From Meconema thalassinum (lineage: Eukaryota; Arthropoda; Insecta; Orthoptera; Tettigoniidae): a stretch of DNA of 64,000 bases. Below are positions 10,359-21,184 of the stretch, piece by piece. Every line of letters starts with the position of its first letter. Position 1 is the stretch's first letter. The notes under the pieces were generated by a model that was not told where the DNA came from, made no database searches, and saw only the letters and a list, made by a program, of their open reading frames with translations. The DNA is taken from positions 289,225,065 to 289,289,064 of the forward strand of contig OX336395.1 in the NCBI GenBank assembly GCA_946902985.2. Reading direction: 5' to 3'. A program made the position numbers and the translations under genes.

Positions 10359-10917
10359 ATGTACTATTATAAGGAGTTTGTGAATATTACAGAGTCTACC
10401 ATTGATGTGCAAAACAATAGAATAACAAATGTAGGCTCTCCCACACAAGGCCAATATGCTGTTAATAAAGCTTTTTTTGGAATTGTTTGCTGCAAGCAAA
10501 GAAAGCTTACAAAACATTGAAACACTATTCAAGATATCTTCCAACATTTCAGGATACTATCACTAGTCTAATAGAAAGTTATGACGCCATTCTGCCTATC
10601 ATGCCTGCGTTATCAGCTGTTCACGCTGTGTTAGACATACAAGAAGGAGCACTTGGTGTACAAAATAGTAGAATTACACAATTAGGTAATCCTGTAAATA
10701 ATAGCGATGCTGTATCAAAATTGTATTTAGAAAGTTATGCTCCATCAAAAGAAGAATTACTCCATTTGGAATCCATAACAGAAAGCAAAGCAAGTGTGCA
10801 AAACATTGAAACAGAATTAAATACTTCACTTCAACCTCTACATGATGCCATCACTAGTCTATTAGAAAATAATAAAGCTATTGTGCCTATCATACGAGTG
10901 CTATCTACACTTCATAC
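10359..10917 (+). pseudogene. Fibre-like protein with phage tail-fibre-type repeats, 5' part
   Basis: ATG 10359 opens a frame that soon shows a shaft-like repeat (DVQNNRITNVGSP then YAVNK). The signal moves to another frame near 10475 and again near 10535. It then continues as alternating coiled-coil segments (DTITSLIESYDAI, SLQPLHDAITSLLENN) and a second repeat (GVQNSRITQLGNP then DAVSKLYLES). The consensus Gly-x-x-x-x-Asn/Ser-Arg-hydrophobic-x-x-Leu-x-x-Pro ... Asp-Ala-x-x-x-x-Tyr is the pattern of trimeric phage tail-fibre shaft repeats. The gene is interrupted at 10917 by the LTR retrotransposon and resumes at 25293. It follows PolB in the same direction, so it may belong to the same virus-like element. 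The role as an attachment fibre is inference. Confidence 0.65.
10914..10917. repeat. Target site duplication, left copy (ATAC)
   Basis: ATAC immediately precedes the TG of the left LTR and reappears at 25293-25296 after the CA of the right LTR. A 4-bp duplication is typical of Ty3/Gypsy integration. Confidence 0.9.
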
Positions 10918-13900
10918 TGTACCCGTTCGTCCTGGGGATGCGATGACCCATCTGCTATAACATCACATCCCTGGAGTTCCAGGACAGAGCGGAGTTAAAT
11001 GAACCTCTAGTCAAATAAGGAATGTGTCGGAAATTCAGCTGAGTTCTCGAAAAAGCAGTGGGTTTCACGAGACAAAGTATCTCTAGGGTCGTTACGGGCT
11101 TAAGTTAATAAAAATAATTCAAATATAAATGGGCGCCATCAACTGAATTCCTAGCAAAACCACTTCCTTTCCGGATAAGCCTTACTCAAGACAAGGAAAG
11201 AAAAAGGAACATCACACCATCATCAGATCACAACTAAGATAAAAACAAATTTATTTTACTTTGAAAGTCAGACAGACATTTTAAATATAATTCCTACCTA
11301 AGAGTATGGTCGAATGCCAAGTTAAATTGTCATTGTTCAAAAATCGAACCATCTCCTTTCTAATGCAAAATTATCTTAATCCACTTAACAAGAAAAATGT
11401 ATAAAGTTCTCTTGGATTCTCAGGATCGCTGTAGCACTATGTCTTTCGTCACTGACATTTGTGAAACCTGAGACCTAATTCTCTTTAATTTAACATCAAT
11501 GTGGATTTAATTAAGTAATTAATCTGCCTAAACATACACATATAATAATCACTCATATTAAATATCACATAAATTATGGTTTGCATGGTATAATTTGAAC
11601 GTAGAACATGTTAATCAAATGTTCCTAAACATTGAATAATTAATTTACATTATTTACATCGTCATTAATCTCTTATCTGTGAAATACAGAAAATTCAAAT
11701 TCTCATTGGTCATCATCATCGTTATTATCAAAATCAAATATTTCTCACATTAATTCTCACTTCAAAATTCTAAATATTCCTGTCAGAATCGTTAATTCAT
11801 CACCATTACATCATTTAAATTCACAATTCAAGTTGCAATTCCTTCACATTATCTCTCAATTAAATTTATTTAATTGCATATAAATTCATTAATCATCAGC
11901 TTCGTTAATTAATTATCACCTTCTAATTCAGTTATTCATCATCATTACAATCGTCGATTAATTTATTTCAATCAGTTTAATTATTCAATCTTTAATTCAT
12001 CCATCTATTTAATTCATTGATTTATTCCAAAATTTAATTCATCAACTTATTTAAATTTCAATCATCTGGTTATTTAATTTTCATTATTTCATCTAGTCAT
12101 TCTGATTTTTATTTCATTAGGTCAGATCGTTAATATGCTTAAATCTCAGATTATTATTTCATTAATTATTAATTTCAGAAAATCTTGTATTATCAACTTC
12201 ATTTATTTGTTTAATTTCCTAACAAATTGTTTAATAAGGTTTATAGAACGTTGTCTTACAGTTTTATTACTTCCAAGTTATATCTCGTATTTAATTTATC
12301 ATGCCAAAAAATATTATTGTCTCCACGACATCACGTTGGATCTAACTATCCACAACGACATTACATTTCTTCAATATTTCAAATATCACATTTGAATATA
12401 AGAATTACTCCAAAAACTCCACAAATATTCAGCACATACAGCATGAATCTCAACAAATACGCAAGACAGGGTACGACGACCTCATGTCTGCTTCAAAATA
12501 CATTATCAACGTTGCTACTATCACATGGCAAATTCCACAAAATGCCTATCACAAACTCCACTTAACCATGTTGCATGATCTACAAAAAATATGTAAATGG
12601 CTTCAAATTATTTACGCACATAATCTCCAATGACTGTAATTACTCTGATCACATCTAGACAACTTCTTAAACAATTGGAAAATTATTACATCAGTAATTT
12701 AATATCTGCTTTCAAATAGCATAAATTCTCTTTCACAAGCTTCAATAATTCACATCGTAGAAAAACACCAATGTGTTATAATCTCTCATATCAAAATCTG
12801 CAATACTGATCTGCCTTAAAATAATTATGACCATTAATGATTAATCTTACAAGATTCAATTACTTTAAATCCTTCTCAAAGGTATCAAACACAATTATAA
12901 AAATCATCAAAGCATCAGCTGTAATAGCTGTTAAATTGAAATTACTCTCAAAAGAGTATAGCAACAAAATATTGGATTGGCAAACAAGAATTAGTAAATG
13001 CAATCCTGTTGACATTTATCGTTACTTTATTTAACAAAATTTCGACTAATATGTGACTAGTAGTTCCTTGTTTAATTCACTTACATCTCGTGTACATTCG
13101 GATGATAAAAATGAGTCCCTCAATGGCGAGTAAGATGTGTAACCACCGTACAATCGTATAAATACGAAGGACCTCGCCCCGTCGACTTGGATGATAGTTC
13201 CCTAAACGATGGGTAAGGTGAGTAACCACCATACAATCGTATAAATACGAAAGACCCCATCTCGTGGACTATATGAATGAATGTACCAGAAAGGAATCAA
13301 CAAGTTTCTAGTTGTCATATAAAAGCGACGCTCATTCACTAAAGTGAATAACTTCTTAATATCTCCAAACAATCCAATGAAAAAAAAATCCCTACTGATG
13401 AATAATACACACTCGCTAGTATGCAATGAACTGACGAAGTAATTTCTGATAATCAATTGCAGATCACGAGTTAGAAATACTCGTTACACAAAAAAAACTA
13501 TTTATGAAAAATTATCCTAGCTGGAAAAATGTCTAAAAGACCAAACATCTGCTTAATAAAGCCAAACAACGGTGAGAATATCGAATAATGATGCCTGCCA
13601 TATCATATGGTCACTCCATATTCTAGCAAATTCGAAGTATATAAATTCAAACCATGTCTTAATAATCAAATCACTCCTATTAGAAAAATATACATGTGTG
13701 CCCAGTATTCATGAAAATAATCGTATCAGGTAGTTAGAACTCTTACAATACCTTTCATTATCAGTTGCAATATAATTTCCAAGATCGTCGATTTTCCCTA
13801 CATAAGAATTTCTCGTAAGATCGGCGTGAATATCATTTCATCCATGAAATGACGATTTCCTTCGAATTCCCAAGCGAATCAGCTGGTGGACTCCTCTCGT

Positions 13901-15025
13901 CAGGAATCGAATCCATCGCTTTGTGGTGCCATCTTGTCTCTATTCACGTTTACTCGGTCATGTTGAACCTCGGATTACCCATAGCGGATATTGTCCAACT
14001 CCTTCTCGAAAAGTTCATGAAAACAGCGGACCCCCTTACTCTTCTTCTAATATACGCCACTGTTCCTTTAAATGTTCAGTTTGAGTATTGTAAGTCCAAT
14101 CTCAACTTACTGCAAAGTTCCACTTGAGTAAAATAAAATTTTACTTGATAGTGTCCAAGATTGCGATACACCCTGTATCTGTTCGTAATAGGTAAATCAT
14201 GAAAATTGTATAAGATATAAATCTTATAAATGCACGATATAATGTTCATCAGAGCCTATGCTAAACATTCAGTTTACTTGGAATAGTAAAAGTCGTTTTG
14301 AATGTGTTATATAACAGCATGGTTATAAGGTTATTCGTAAAAGCCTGTGTTTGAACAGCGTCGAAATGAAGCTTGAAATAAAGTCTTCAAATACGAGCAG
14401 TGTGGTTTTGAAATACCCCGGCTGCCTACAATTGTCTCCTCGGCCATCCCACCTGGATCAGTGACCCGCTCGGCCTTAGCTGCTCGGCGAAGCAAGCACT
14501 GTCACCTACACTTTTCCGTGACAGTTTCTGTACGTTGCGTGACCTTCAATGTCCGTCTCGCTGTGCTATAGAGCTGCTCTGAACTGCCCGTCTTCCTGGG
14601 CCCAACTGACTTGCTAGCGCTGTGTCTCGGCTTTTTGTGCTCGGCGCGGCACGTGGCTCATTCTCCCCACCACTGCGTTCTCACGTCATCAACATAGTCT
14701 CGAACCCGAATCCTCTCGGCTGTTCTGTTATAAAATAACTTACTTCCATAAAATTATTTCCACATATAATACATGTTATATATCCTCTTCTAAGTTGTTT
14801 AAATTGCTATAATTCCATATATGTTTCAATAAAGCTTCACATCTTTATTCATAATTCTATCTTCTCACAGATTTCAATGCCTCCTTGATTCTTGACCTCC
14901 TACGTCATCTTGGCTTTCTTCTTGACGCGATCGATGCGCTATCTTTTCTTATTGCTTTCCAAAACCTCAACTACAGCTTAATGTCTGCTGGCGTAGCCGA
15001 TAGCCTAAAATAGGTATCGGGTACA
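10918..15025 (-). repeat. 3' LTR (4,108 bp) of the Gypsy element
   Basis: It is nearly identical to 21185-25292. Because transcription is on the minus strand, this copy is the 3' LTR. It contains an internal ~79-bp duplication around CAATCGTATAAATACGAA (13125-13270) and AT-rich sequence. No protein-coding frame is convincing; the small frames of 84-112 residues are not recognisable. A length over 4 kb is unusually large for an LTR. Confidence 0.95.
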
Positions 15026-15050
15026 TCTCTCCCGTACATCTCCTTTTTTT
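15026..15050 (-). promoter_or_regulatory. Polypurine tract region next to the 3' LTR
   Basis: On the minus strand the sequence reads AAAAAAAGGAGATGTACGGG and then AGAGA directly before the LTR start TGTACCCG. The purine stretch GGGAGAGA abuts the LTR (15026-15033), the position expected for the plus-strand primer of reverse transcription. Confidence 0.65.
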
Positions 15051-15125
15051 ATCAGGATTGAGAAAAAAAATACACTCTCAGGCATTCAATATATAATACA
15101 TGTACACGATAGCTCTACAATTTCC

Positions 15126-18100
15126 TTACTCAGCATGATGGTATTTCCTGATGCTAGCTGCATTAAAAGTTCCTACAACTTCATCAGTATCCATTTTAAC
15201 AATCTTATAGCTATTATTCTGGTATGTCTGTTCAATACGGAACGGTCCAGCGTACAATGGAGCGAATTTATGGTAGATCTTCAGCTGAAGGTTCGAAGTG
15301 ACTGGCTTCCTAATCAGCACCTCATCATTTTCTTGAAATGGCTCGTGGAACCTCCTTCCTGCCTGTCTCCTGGCTCTCTTCTCCGCCTGTCTTCTGAGCC
15401 TCTCTCCTGCCATCTCGACTCTTCTTTCTTGTGTGGGTTGAGGATCTACTGGTGCCCTCACGACTCTGTCCCATGGTCTATCCGGTTTCAATCCATGATG
15501 AAGCATGGACGGAATCTGTCCTGTGCTTTCATGTACTGTGGAATTCAAGCATTGGCTAATGATGGGTATCACTTCCATCCATCTATGGTGTTGCCTTGAC
15601 ACATATAAGCGACACAGCTTACTTATCTCCGGCATAATTCTTTCGGCGGGATTTCCCTCTGGATACCGTACAGAATTAAACACATGCCTTATACCTAACC
15701 GTTCCATAGCATTAGAAAATTCCATGCTAGTAAACTGTGATCCATGGTCACTCAACAAAACTTCAGGTTTCCCCATGCTCGGAATAACAGTTTTCTCAAG
15801 TCTGTTTATCACGTATTTGGATGTAGCTTTCTGTATAGGGCATAGAGATACGTACTTCGAAAATACGTCAACTGTTACCAAAACGAACTGATTGCCTTTC
15901 GTCGAACGAGGAATTGGACCGAAAATGTCCGTCGCGAAAAGTTCTCTTGGCTTACTGGGTAATATTGATCTAGGAACTTCTTTCATTAACTTAGATGAGT
16001 ATTTACTTCGCTGACAACTGTCACAGGTCTTTATGACGTCGCGAATCGTTTGTCCCATTTGTCTCCAAACAAAAGTTTCTTGAGCGAGAGCCAAAGTCTT
16101 GTCTACACCTACATGAGCTGCAGTTCGGTGTATCATCCAAATAACTGGTTTGACAAGCTTGGGTGGGATCACTACTCTAAGTTTAGTATGATCCTGGTCG
16201 ATATATTGGCATATAACACCTCCCATAATATGATGTTTTCTAGCCTCTATCTCAGTTCTCTGAAAATCCGGATCAGTGTTATCCATCCTGCGTGTCAGAA
16301 AACGGTAAATTCTTCGCAAAGGTGCATATCTCTTCTGAGTTTGCGCTAACAACTTCAACTTTTCTAGAGTACCATTATCCTCTTGAATCAAATTTATATG
16401 GTTGACAATTACTTCTTCACAAGGGTTTCTGCTCAGCACATCTGCTAACAGATTTAACTTCCCCGGTCTATGTACAACAGTTGGGTTAAATTGCTGTAAG
16501 AACAGAGCCCATCTGGTGATGCGGTCACTCGCTAAGTCTGTCTTCATAATAAATTGGAGGGCTTTATGATCTGTGATCACTGTTATATCATGTCCAAATA
16601 ACACCTTCTTCCACGTTTTGAGAGCATGAACCACTGCTAATGCTTCTAACTCAGTTGCATAGTAATTCTTCTCACAATTTCTAAGCTTGCGACTGGTGAA
16701 AGCTAAATATCTATGTTTCTTGTCATCATCCAGCTGATATAGGATTCCACTAATACCTATTTTGGATGCGTCTGTCTCTACAAAAAATCGTCTTGTAAAA
16801 TCAGGATACTCAAGTTTGATATTTTGGATCAGCATTTTCTTGGCCGCTAAAAACGCTTGATTGCATCTATCGTCCCATTTCCATCGATTTCCCTTCCTTA
16901 ATAAATCCTGCAGAGGTGCCATTGTCTCAGTATATTCAGGACAATGTGTTGAAAAGAACTGACACATGCCTAAAATCTGCCGTACCTCTTTAATCTTTCG
17001 TGGTGTTGGAAACTCTGAAATCGCCATGATTTTCTTTGGATTGGGCCTATAACCATCTCCATCGATTCTATGTCCAAGAAATTCAATTTCTTCATGAAAG
17101 AACTGACATTTATCGAAGTTCACCTTGAAGTTCGTTCTCCTAAGATCTTCAAAAAGCATTTGAAGGTGCCTGATATGTTCATCCGCAGTCTCAGACGCTA
17201 TAATCAGGTCATCAATATAGCTTACAACATGCTCTTTAACTGCATCTGACAAATTTTCATCTAGTGCTCGGATCATCACCGGACCACTATTTTTTACACC
17301 AAAAGGTAACCTATTGAATACATATGTTTTATGGTCAAACAAGAACCCTGTGTACTGTTTACAGTCTTCTGCTAGCTCAACATGATAATATGAACTAGTC
17401 AGATCGATTGTCGAGAAGAAACTCTTTCCTCTGAATCGGCGTAACAATTCACGAATAACAGGTGGTCTATCGTGTTCAGGAAGAACTCTTTCGTTAAGGG
17501 CTCTGGCATCTAGACATATCCTCAGCTTACCGTTAGGTTTCTTGACAACAGCTAAAGGATTCAAATAAGCAGTTGGCATTTTCTTAATTATTCCATCTGT
17601 CTCCATGTCGCTTATCATTATGCTGACTTCCTCCTTCCATTTATCCGGAATGGGATATAAATTTTTATGGTATGGTTTGTCATCCATCAACTTGATGCTG
17701 TAGGTAAAATTTTCTATGAGACCTGGTTTGTCATTGAATATATCCTCATATTCTGAAATTACTTGATCAAACTGCCCCTTAATTTCTGGATTTATTTTAC
17801 TTGTCATGCCAATTTTATCTTCTATAGACCTTTCAACGCTGCATACAATTTCATCCAATATATCCTCTCTAAAGAATGTCATCTCTGATTCTTGATTTTC
17901 CATGACCCCTTCTTGAAAGTACATGCGCCTACTCTGCATATCTATGATCAGGCCACTCTCACTTAGGAAATCCACTCCTAGGATCATGTCAAAATGTAGT
18001 TGACCCACTACTAGGAACATCTGTTCAAAACTTCTGGTTCCAATCCCAACATCTAAAAGTACCTGACTTTTACATTTCATACTCTTGTCTGGGATCACCC

Positions 18101-18422
18101 CTTGAATTTTGCTAACAACAGTTGGCAACATTGTAATTCTTCCTAATAATTTCAATTCATCCAGGCAACCTATGGATATCAAGCTCACCATAGCCCCTGT
18201 GTCTACAAGTGTCTTTATCTCTTTTCCCATGACTTCCACACTAATAACTGGCAATTCATGTCTATTTTCCCGGTGTACTATGTCTTCCTCCTCGATTAAA
18301 TCCTCGTCCTTGACCTGATATGTTTCCACGATGACGATTGATTCCCAATGATTTTCATTTTCCTCTGGAGTTAATTTGACGTTTTTTTTTTCCTTCGCCA
18401 CTCGTGCTGGCTCGATTGACAT
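15126..18422 (-). CDS. Gypsy Pol polyprotein: protease, reverse transcriptase, RNase H, integrase
   Basis: An intact frame of 1098 residues. The aspartic protease shows VDTGAMVSL (Asp74) and ILGVDFL (about 147-153). Reverse transcriptase shows LDARALN (about 304-310), RLPFGVKN (371-378) and the catalytic YIDDL (402-406). RNase H has Asp551, Glu591, Asp618 and Asp661. Integrase has a zinc-binding H765/H770/C800/C803 finger and a D832, D892, E927 triad with 59 and 34 residues between. A GPY/F-like end, YAGPFRIEQTY, precedes the C-terminus. All catalytic residues are present. The frame begins inside the gag end (68-nt overlap) and lies +1 relative to gag. It is therefore probably made by frameshifting or slippage at the A10 run and not from its own ATG. 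Confidence 0.95.
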   Translation of the reverse strand: MSIEPARVAKEKKNVKLTPEENENHWESIVIVETYQVKDEDLIEEEDIVHRENRHELPVISVEVMGKEIKTLVDTGAMVSLISIGCLDELKLLGRITMLPTVVSKIQGVIPDKSMKCKSQVLLDVGIGTRSFEQMFLVVGQLHFDMILGVDFLSESGLIIDMQSRRMYFQEGVMENQESEMTFFREDILDEIVCSVERSIEDKIGMTSKINPEIKGQFDQVISEYEDIFNDKPGLIENFTYSIKLMDDKPYHKNLYPIPDKWKEEVSIMISDMETDGIIKKMPTAYLNPLAVVKKPNGKLRICLDARALNERVLPEHDRPPVIRELLRRFRGKSFFSTIDLTSSYYHVELAEDCKQYTGFLFDHKTYVFNRLPFGVKNSGPVMIRALDENLSDAVKEHVVSYIDDLIIASETADEHIRHLQMLFEDLRRTNFKVNFDKCQFFHEEIEFLGHRIDGDGYRPNPKKIMAISEFPTPRKIKEVRQILGMCQFFSTHCPEYTETMAPLQDLLRKGNRWKWDDRCNQAFLAAKKMLIQNIKLEYPDFTRRFFVETDASKIGISGILYQLDDDKKHRYLAFTSRKLRNCEKNYYATELEALAVVHALKTWKKVLFGHDITVITDHKALQFIMKTDLASDRITRWALFLQQFNPTVVHRPGKLNLLADVLSRNPCEEVIVNHINLIQEDNGTLEKLKLLAQTQKRYAPLRRIYRFLTRRMDNTDPDFQRTEIEARKHHIMGGVICQYIDQDHTKLRVVIPPKLVKPVIWMIHRTAAHVGVDKTLALAQETFVWRQMGQTIRDVIKTCDSCQRSKYSSKLMKEVPRSILPSKPRELFATDIFGPIPRSTKGNQFVLVTVDVFSKYVSLCPIQKATSKYVINRLEKTVIPSMGKPEVLLSDHGSQFTSMEFSNAMERLGIRHVFNSVRYPEGNPAERIMPEISKLCRLYVSRQHHRWMEVIPIISQCLNSTVHESTGQIPSMLHHGLKPDRPWDRVVRAPVDPQPTQERRVEMAGERLRRQAEKRARRQAGRRFHEPFQENDEVLIRKPVTSNLQLKIYHKFAPLYAGPFRIEQTYQNNSYKIVKMDTDEVVGTFNAASIRKYHHAE
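18355..18422 (-). promoter_or_regulatory. gag-pol overlap with A10 slippery run
   Basis: The two frames overlap by 68 nt. Within the overlap, on the minus strand, lies an uninterrupted run of ten A (18382-18391), read as Lys codons in both frames. Pol is in the +1 (equivalently -2) frame relative to Gag. A run of this length permits ribosomal or transcriptional slippage; which one is used cannot be told from sequence. Confidence 0.6.
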
Positions 18423-20877
18423 CTCTCATTGTCTCCTCGAGTGGTGCACTAGGCTGTCTATCCTCTTGTCTCGACCTCTCATGTCCACGATTGTCCCGTC
18501 TATCGTTAGGATCGTTTCTTCGGCCATCCTGTCGGTCGTTTCCATTATACTGTTGACCTTGGCCCCAGTTATTCCTTCCCCGATATCTGTTATTATACCG
18601 ATTCCTGTCCTGATACCTGGAATTTTGGTTATAATTCCTATACCGGCTATCTCTCGCCTCTTGATCGTATGGCCTTTCATATGGTCCTCTATATCGATCA
18701 TTTCCTCTTGCGTTACGGATGTTTCCTCGATTCCCATCGTTCCGTCGGTTTTCCCAGGAATCCCTTCTGTCCGTTTGAGCTGCATTGTCCACGACTACCG
18801 CATTTACTTCTTGCGTGTTCCTGTTGTCGTTTCTATTATTTCTAGGTGTGACCTGTGCGCTTGTATAATCCAATCGCCGCAAAATATCGTCATAATGTTC
18901 CAGCGTATTGGCTCCCGATGCTATCAGAGATCGCTGTACCTCTATCGGTAACTGTCGCGCTATAGCTTGCAAAAGCTCTTCTTCTGGCAATGGAGGAATA
19001 AGGAACTGTAATTTAGCCAGCTGTGACGTGAAATAGTTGGCGTAATGCGTCGGATGTGACGTAGAATAGCGTTTGGAGTACATCTCCGCTCTTACGTTGA
19101 GTTGATCCTCGGCACTCCAGAATCTCCTCAAGAAAGCCATGGCAAATTGCTCCATGTTCGCAAAATTGCTTCTGAACGCTCTAAACCACGTAAGTGCAGA
19201 TCCATCTAAGGCGCGTTCTACTATCCTTAGCTCTCTTTCTTTGGCTACCCTGTGTTCCGCCATGTAGTCTCGAATATCTCGCAGAAATTCTACTGGTGTA
19301 ACTCCTGTATTTCCCGAAAACTTTCTCGGTTTGTCATCTAGGTTCCTTATAATAGTGACTGGACCTGAGTATCGTTCGCTTGGACCTAACGTACTCCTAT
19401 TCGAACTCGGATTGTCCTGAGGGGTTGAACTAGCCCTTTCGAATGTCACATTCGGTTGCATTTGACGGTCTTCTACCATGCTCGGTTCTTGATTCGTCAT
19501 ACTGCGGTCTATCGCTGCTTGATTTATCAATGTTTCCCCTGATGTTACATTCTGACTGGTGAAACTGTTAACTATGGATTCTAGTTTAGTCATCCTGTCT
19601 TCTGCTAATTTCTTAACGGTCTTGACCTGAGTCTTCAACTCATCTAACGATGTAACATCCTGCGTCTTGTTACTTTCGTCTAGATCGTTCCTCAACTTGT
19701 CAATTTTTCCTTCGCACGTGTTCTTCACTAACGCGACTTGTTCTTTCAACAGATCAACATCTGTTCTAAATAGAGTTGAATCTATCTTCATCGCTTCCTT
19801 GCTTTCCGTAAACCTAGCTTCTAAGTTTGCCATACCTGCGATTAATTTTTCATCTAACCCTTGGCGTTTCTCTTTTGCTTCGGCATCGACCTCACTATAC
19901 CGTTCTTCCACAATTGCTCCGACTCTATTTTTAAATAAAGCTAAGTTTTCGTTAACCTTTTGCTCTATATCGTCGTCTATCTTCCTAATATCCTTCTGCA
20001 ATTGATTTTCTAACGACTTTAAATTAGAATTGACCTCTCCCGAGACTTCCTTTTTAATGGTCCCAATTACTGTCTTTAAATCTTTTATTTCGTTACCTAG
20101 ATTCGTTTCTAGACCCTTAATCTTAGTCTCGAAAGATACTTCGGTAGACCACTCTTGAATTTTTCCTACATCTGCCACCAAACCATCGATGTCGAATCTT
20201 AACTTCGATACATCTGACTTAATGTCTTTCTGTATGGTCATAACGTCTGTTCTTAAAGTCAAAATATTTTCTTCTCCTCTACTTTCTAACTCAATAATAT
20301 TTTTCCTTAATATTTGAACATTTTCCTCTCCTTTCATGTTTACTGCAATTATGTCTAATTGTAAAGTTTTCAGCATCTCATTATTCTTTAAAGTTAAACT
20401 ATTCTCTAATCTGGTTAACTTATTTTCTAATTCAGTATTAGTTTCTTCACTACGAGACTGTAATTTCTCTTCCAATGACTTAAAATTATCTTTCAAGTTA
20501 GCTTCACTAGCTTTTAAATGACTTTCAGTATTAGTCTGTAATCTAGCTTCTAATGACTTAAAATTGTCCTTCAAGTTAGCTTCACTATTTGACTGTAGCC
20601 TAGTCTCTAATAACATCAACTCATCTTTGCTATTTGACTGTAATAGTTTTAAATTTTCTTCACTAGTTGACTGTAGCCTAGTCTCTAATGATTTTAAATT
20701 ATCTTCATTACTTGTTTGTAATGCTTGTACATTCTCTTTACATTTAGCTTCTAGTCTAGCTTCTGAATTATTAATTTGTTCTTTAACTTCCGTTTCCATC
20801 TTAGAAATAGTTTCTGCAATACCAGACATACCCGTCTGTAACTCTCCTAACACCTTCGCTAAATCCTCCGGCAACAT
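18355..20877 (-). CDS. Gypsy Gag with long N-terminal coiled coil and RG-rich tail
   Basis: An intact frame of 840 residues starting MLPEDLAKVLGELQ. Residues 1 to about 470 are almost entirely heptad-like, with short internal duplications (NLKDNFKSLE, SLETRLQS), predicting a very long coiled coil. About residues 520-690 match the retrotransposon Gag capsid-type domain (ALTWFRAFRSNF, FLRRFW, ARQLP). The last ~140 residues are rich in Arg, Asn, Gly, Asp and Tyr, and no CCHC zinc knuckle is seen, so RNA binding probably relies on the basic tail. The coiled coil makes this Gag about twice the usual length. It forms virus-like particles in the cytoplasm if expressed. Confidence 0.9.
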   Translation of the reverse strand: MLPEDLAKVLGELQTGMSGIAETISKMETEVKEQINNSEARLEAKCKENVQALQTSNEDNLKSLETRLQSTSEENLKLLQSNSKDELMLLETRLQSNSEANLKDNFKSLEARLQTNTESHLKASEANLKDNFKSLEEKLQSRSEETNTELENKLTRLENSLTLKNNEMLKTLQLDIIAVNMKGEENVQILRKNIIELESRGEENILTLRTDVMTIQKDIKSDVSKLRFDIDGLVADVGKIQEWSTEVSFETKIKGLETNLGNEIKDLKTVIGTIKKEVSGEVNSNLKSLENQLQKDIRKIDDDIEQKVNENLALFKNRVGAIVEERYSEVDAEAKEKRQGLDEKLIAGMANLEARFTESKEAMKIDSTLFRTDVDLLKEQVALVKNTCEGKIDKLRNDLDESNKTQDVTSLDELKTQVKTVKKLAEDRMTKLESIVNSFTSQNVTSGETLINQAAIDRSMTNQEPSMVEDRQMQPNVTFERASSTPQDNPSSNRSTLGPSERYSGPVTIIRNLDDKPRKFSGNTGVTPVEFLRDIRDYMAEHRVAKERELRIVERALDGSALTWFRAFRSNFANMEQFAMAFLRRFWSAEDQLNVRAEMYSKRYSTSHPTHYANYFTSQLAKLQFLIPPLPEEELLQAIARQLPIEVQRSLIASGANTLEHYDDILRRLDYTSAQVTPRNNRNDNRNTQEVNAVVVDNAAQTDRRDSWENRRNDGNRGNIRNARGNDRYRGPYERPYDQEARDSRYRNYNQNSRYQDRNRYNNRYRGRNNWGQGQQYNGNDRQDGRRNDPNDRRDNRGHERSRQEDRQPSAPLEETMRDVNRASTSGEGKKKRQINSRGK

Positions 20878-21184
20878 AATTATATTTTCAATATAGAATT
20901 ATATAGAGACGTTAGACAACAACACATCACAATGTCTCAATTCCTGCATTCACTTGGGTATAGGGAAAAATATCTTATAACTAACATGATATTACTAATA
21001 CGATTAACATGAACACTGGATTGGGCACACAAGTACATTGTCTGACTAAGTTTAATAAATTTTGTAACACACTTAAATGAACTTGAGATCAATCTCTCAG
21101 TAATCTAAATCTGATGTGATTCCATAGAATTAACAAAATCGAAAAGCCCCACTAGTTGTATAAAGCCAATTCTCCCTCTCTCTC
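20878..21184 (-). other. Gypsy leader between 5' LTR and gag
   Basis: About 307 bp of untranslated leader. Directly after the LTR the minus strand reads GAGAGAGAGGGAGAATTGGC. I could not match a tRNA primer-binding site with confidence. Confidence 0.6.

Noticed and set aside
12135..14127. Open frames inside the LTR (65-112 residues, repeated at 22401-24394)
   Set aside because: They are AT-rich, match no family I recognise, and are duplicated only because the LTR is.
15126..18422. Integrase as the Polinton integrase
   Set aside because: It is part of a continuous protease-RT-RNase H-integrase frame between two LTRs, so it belongs to the Gypsy element.
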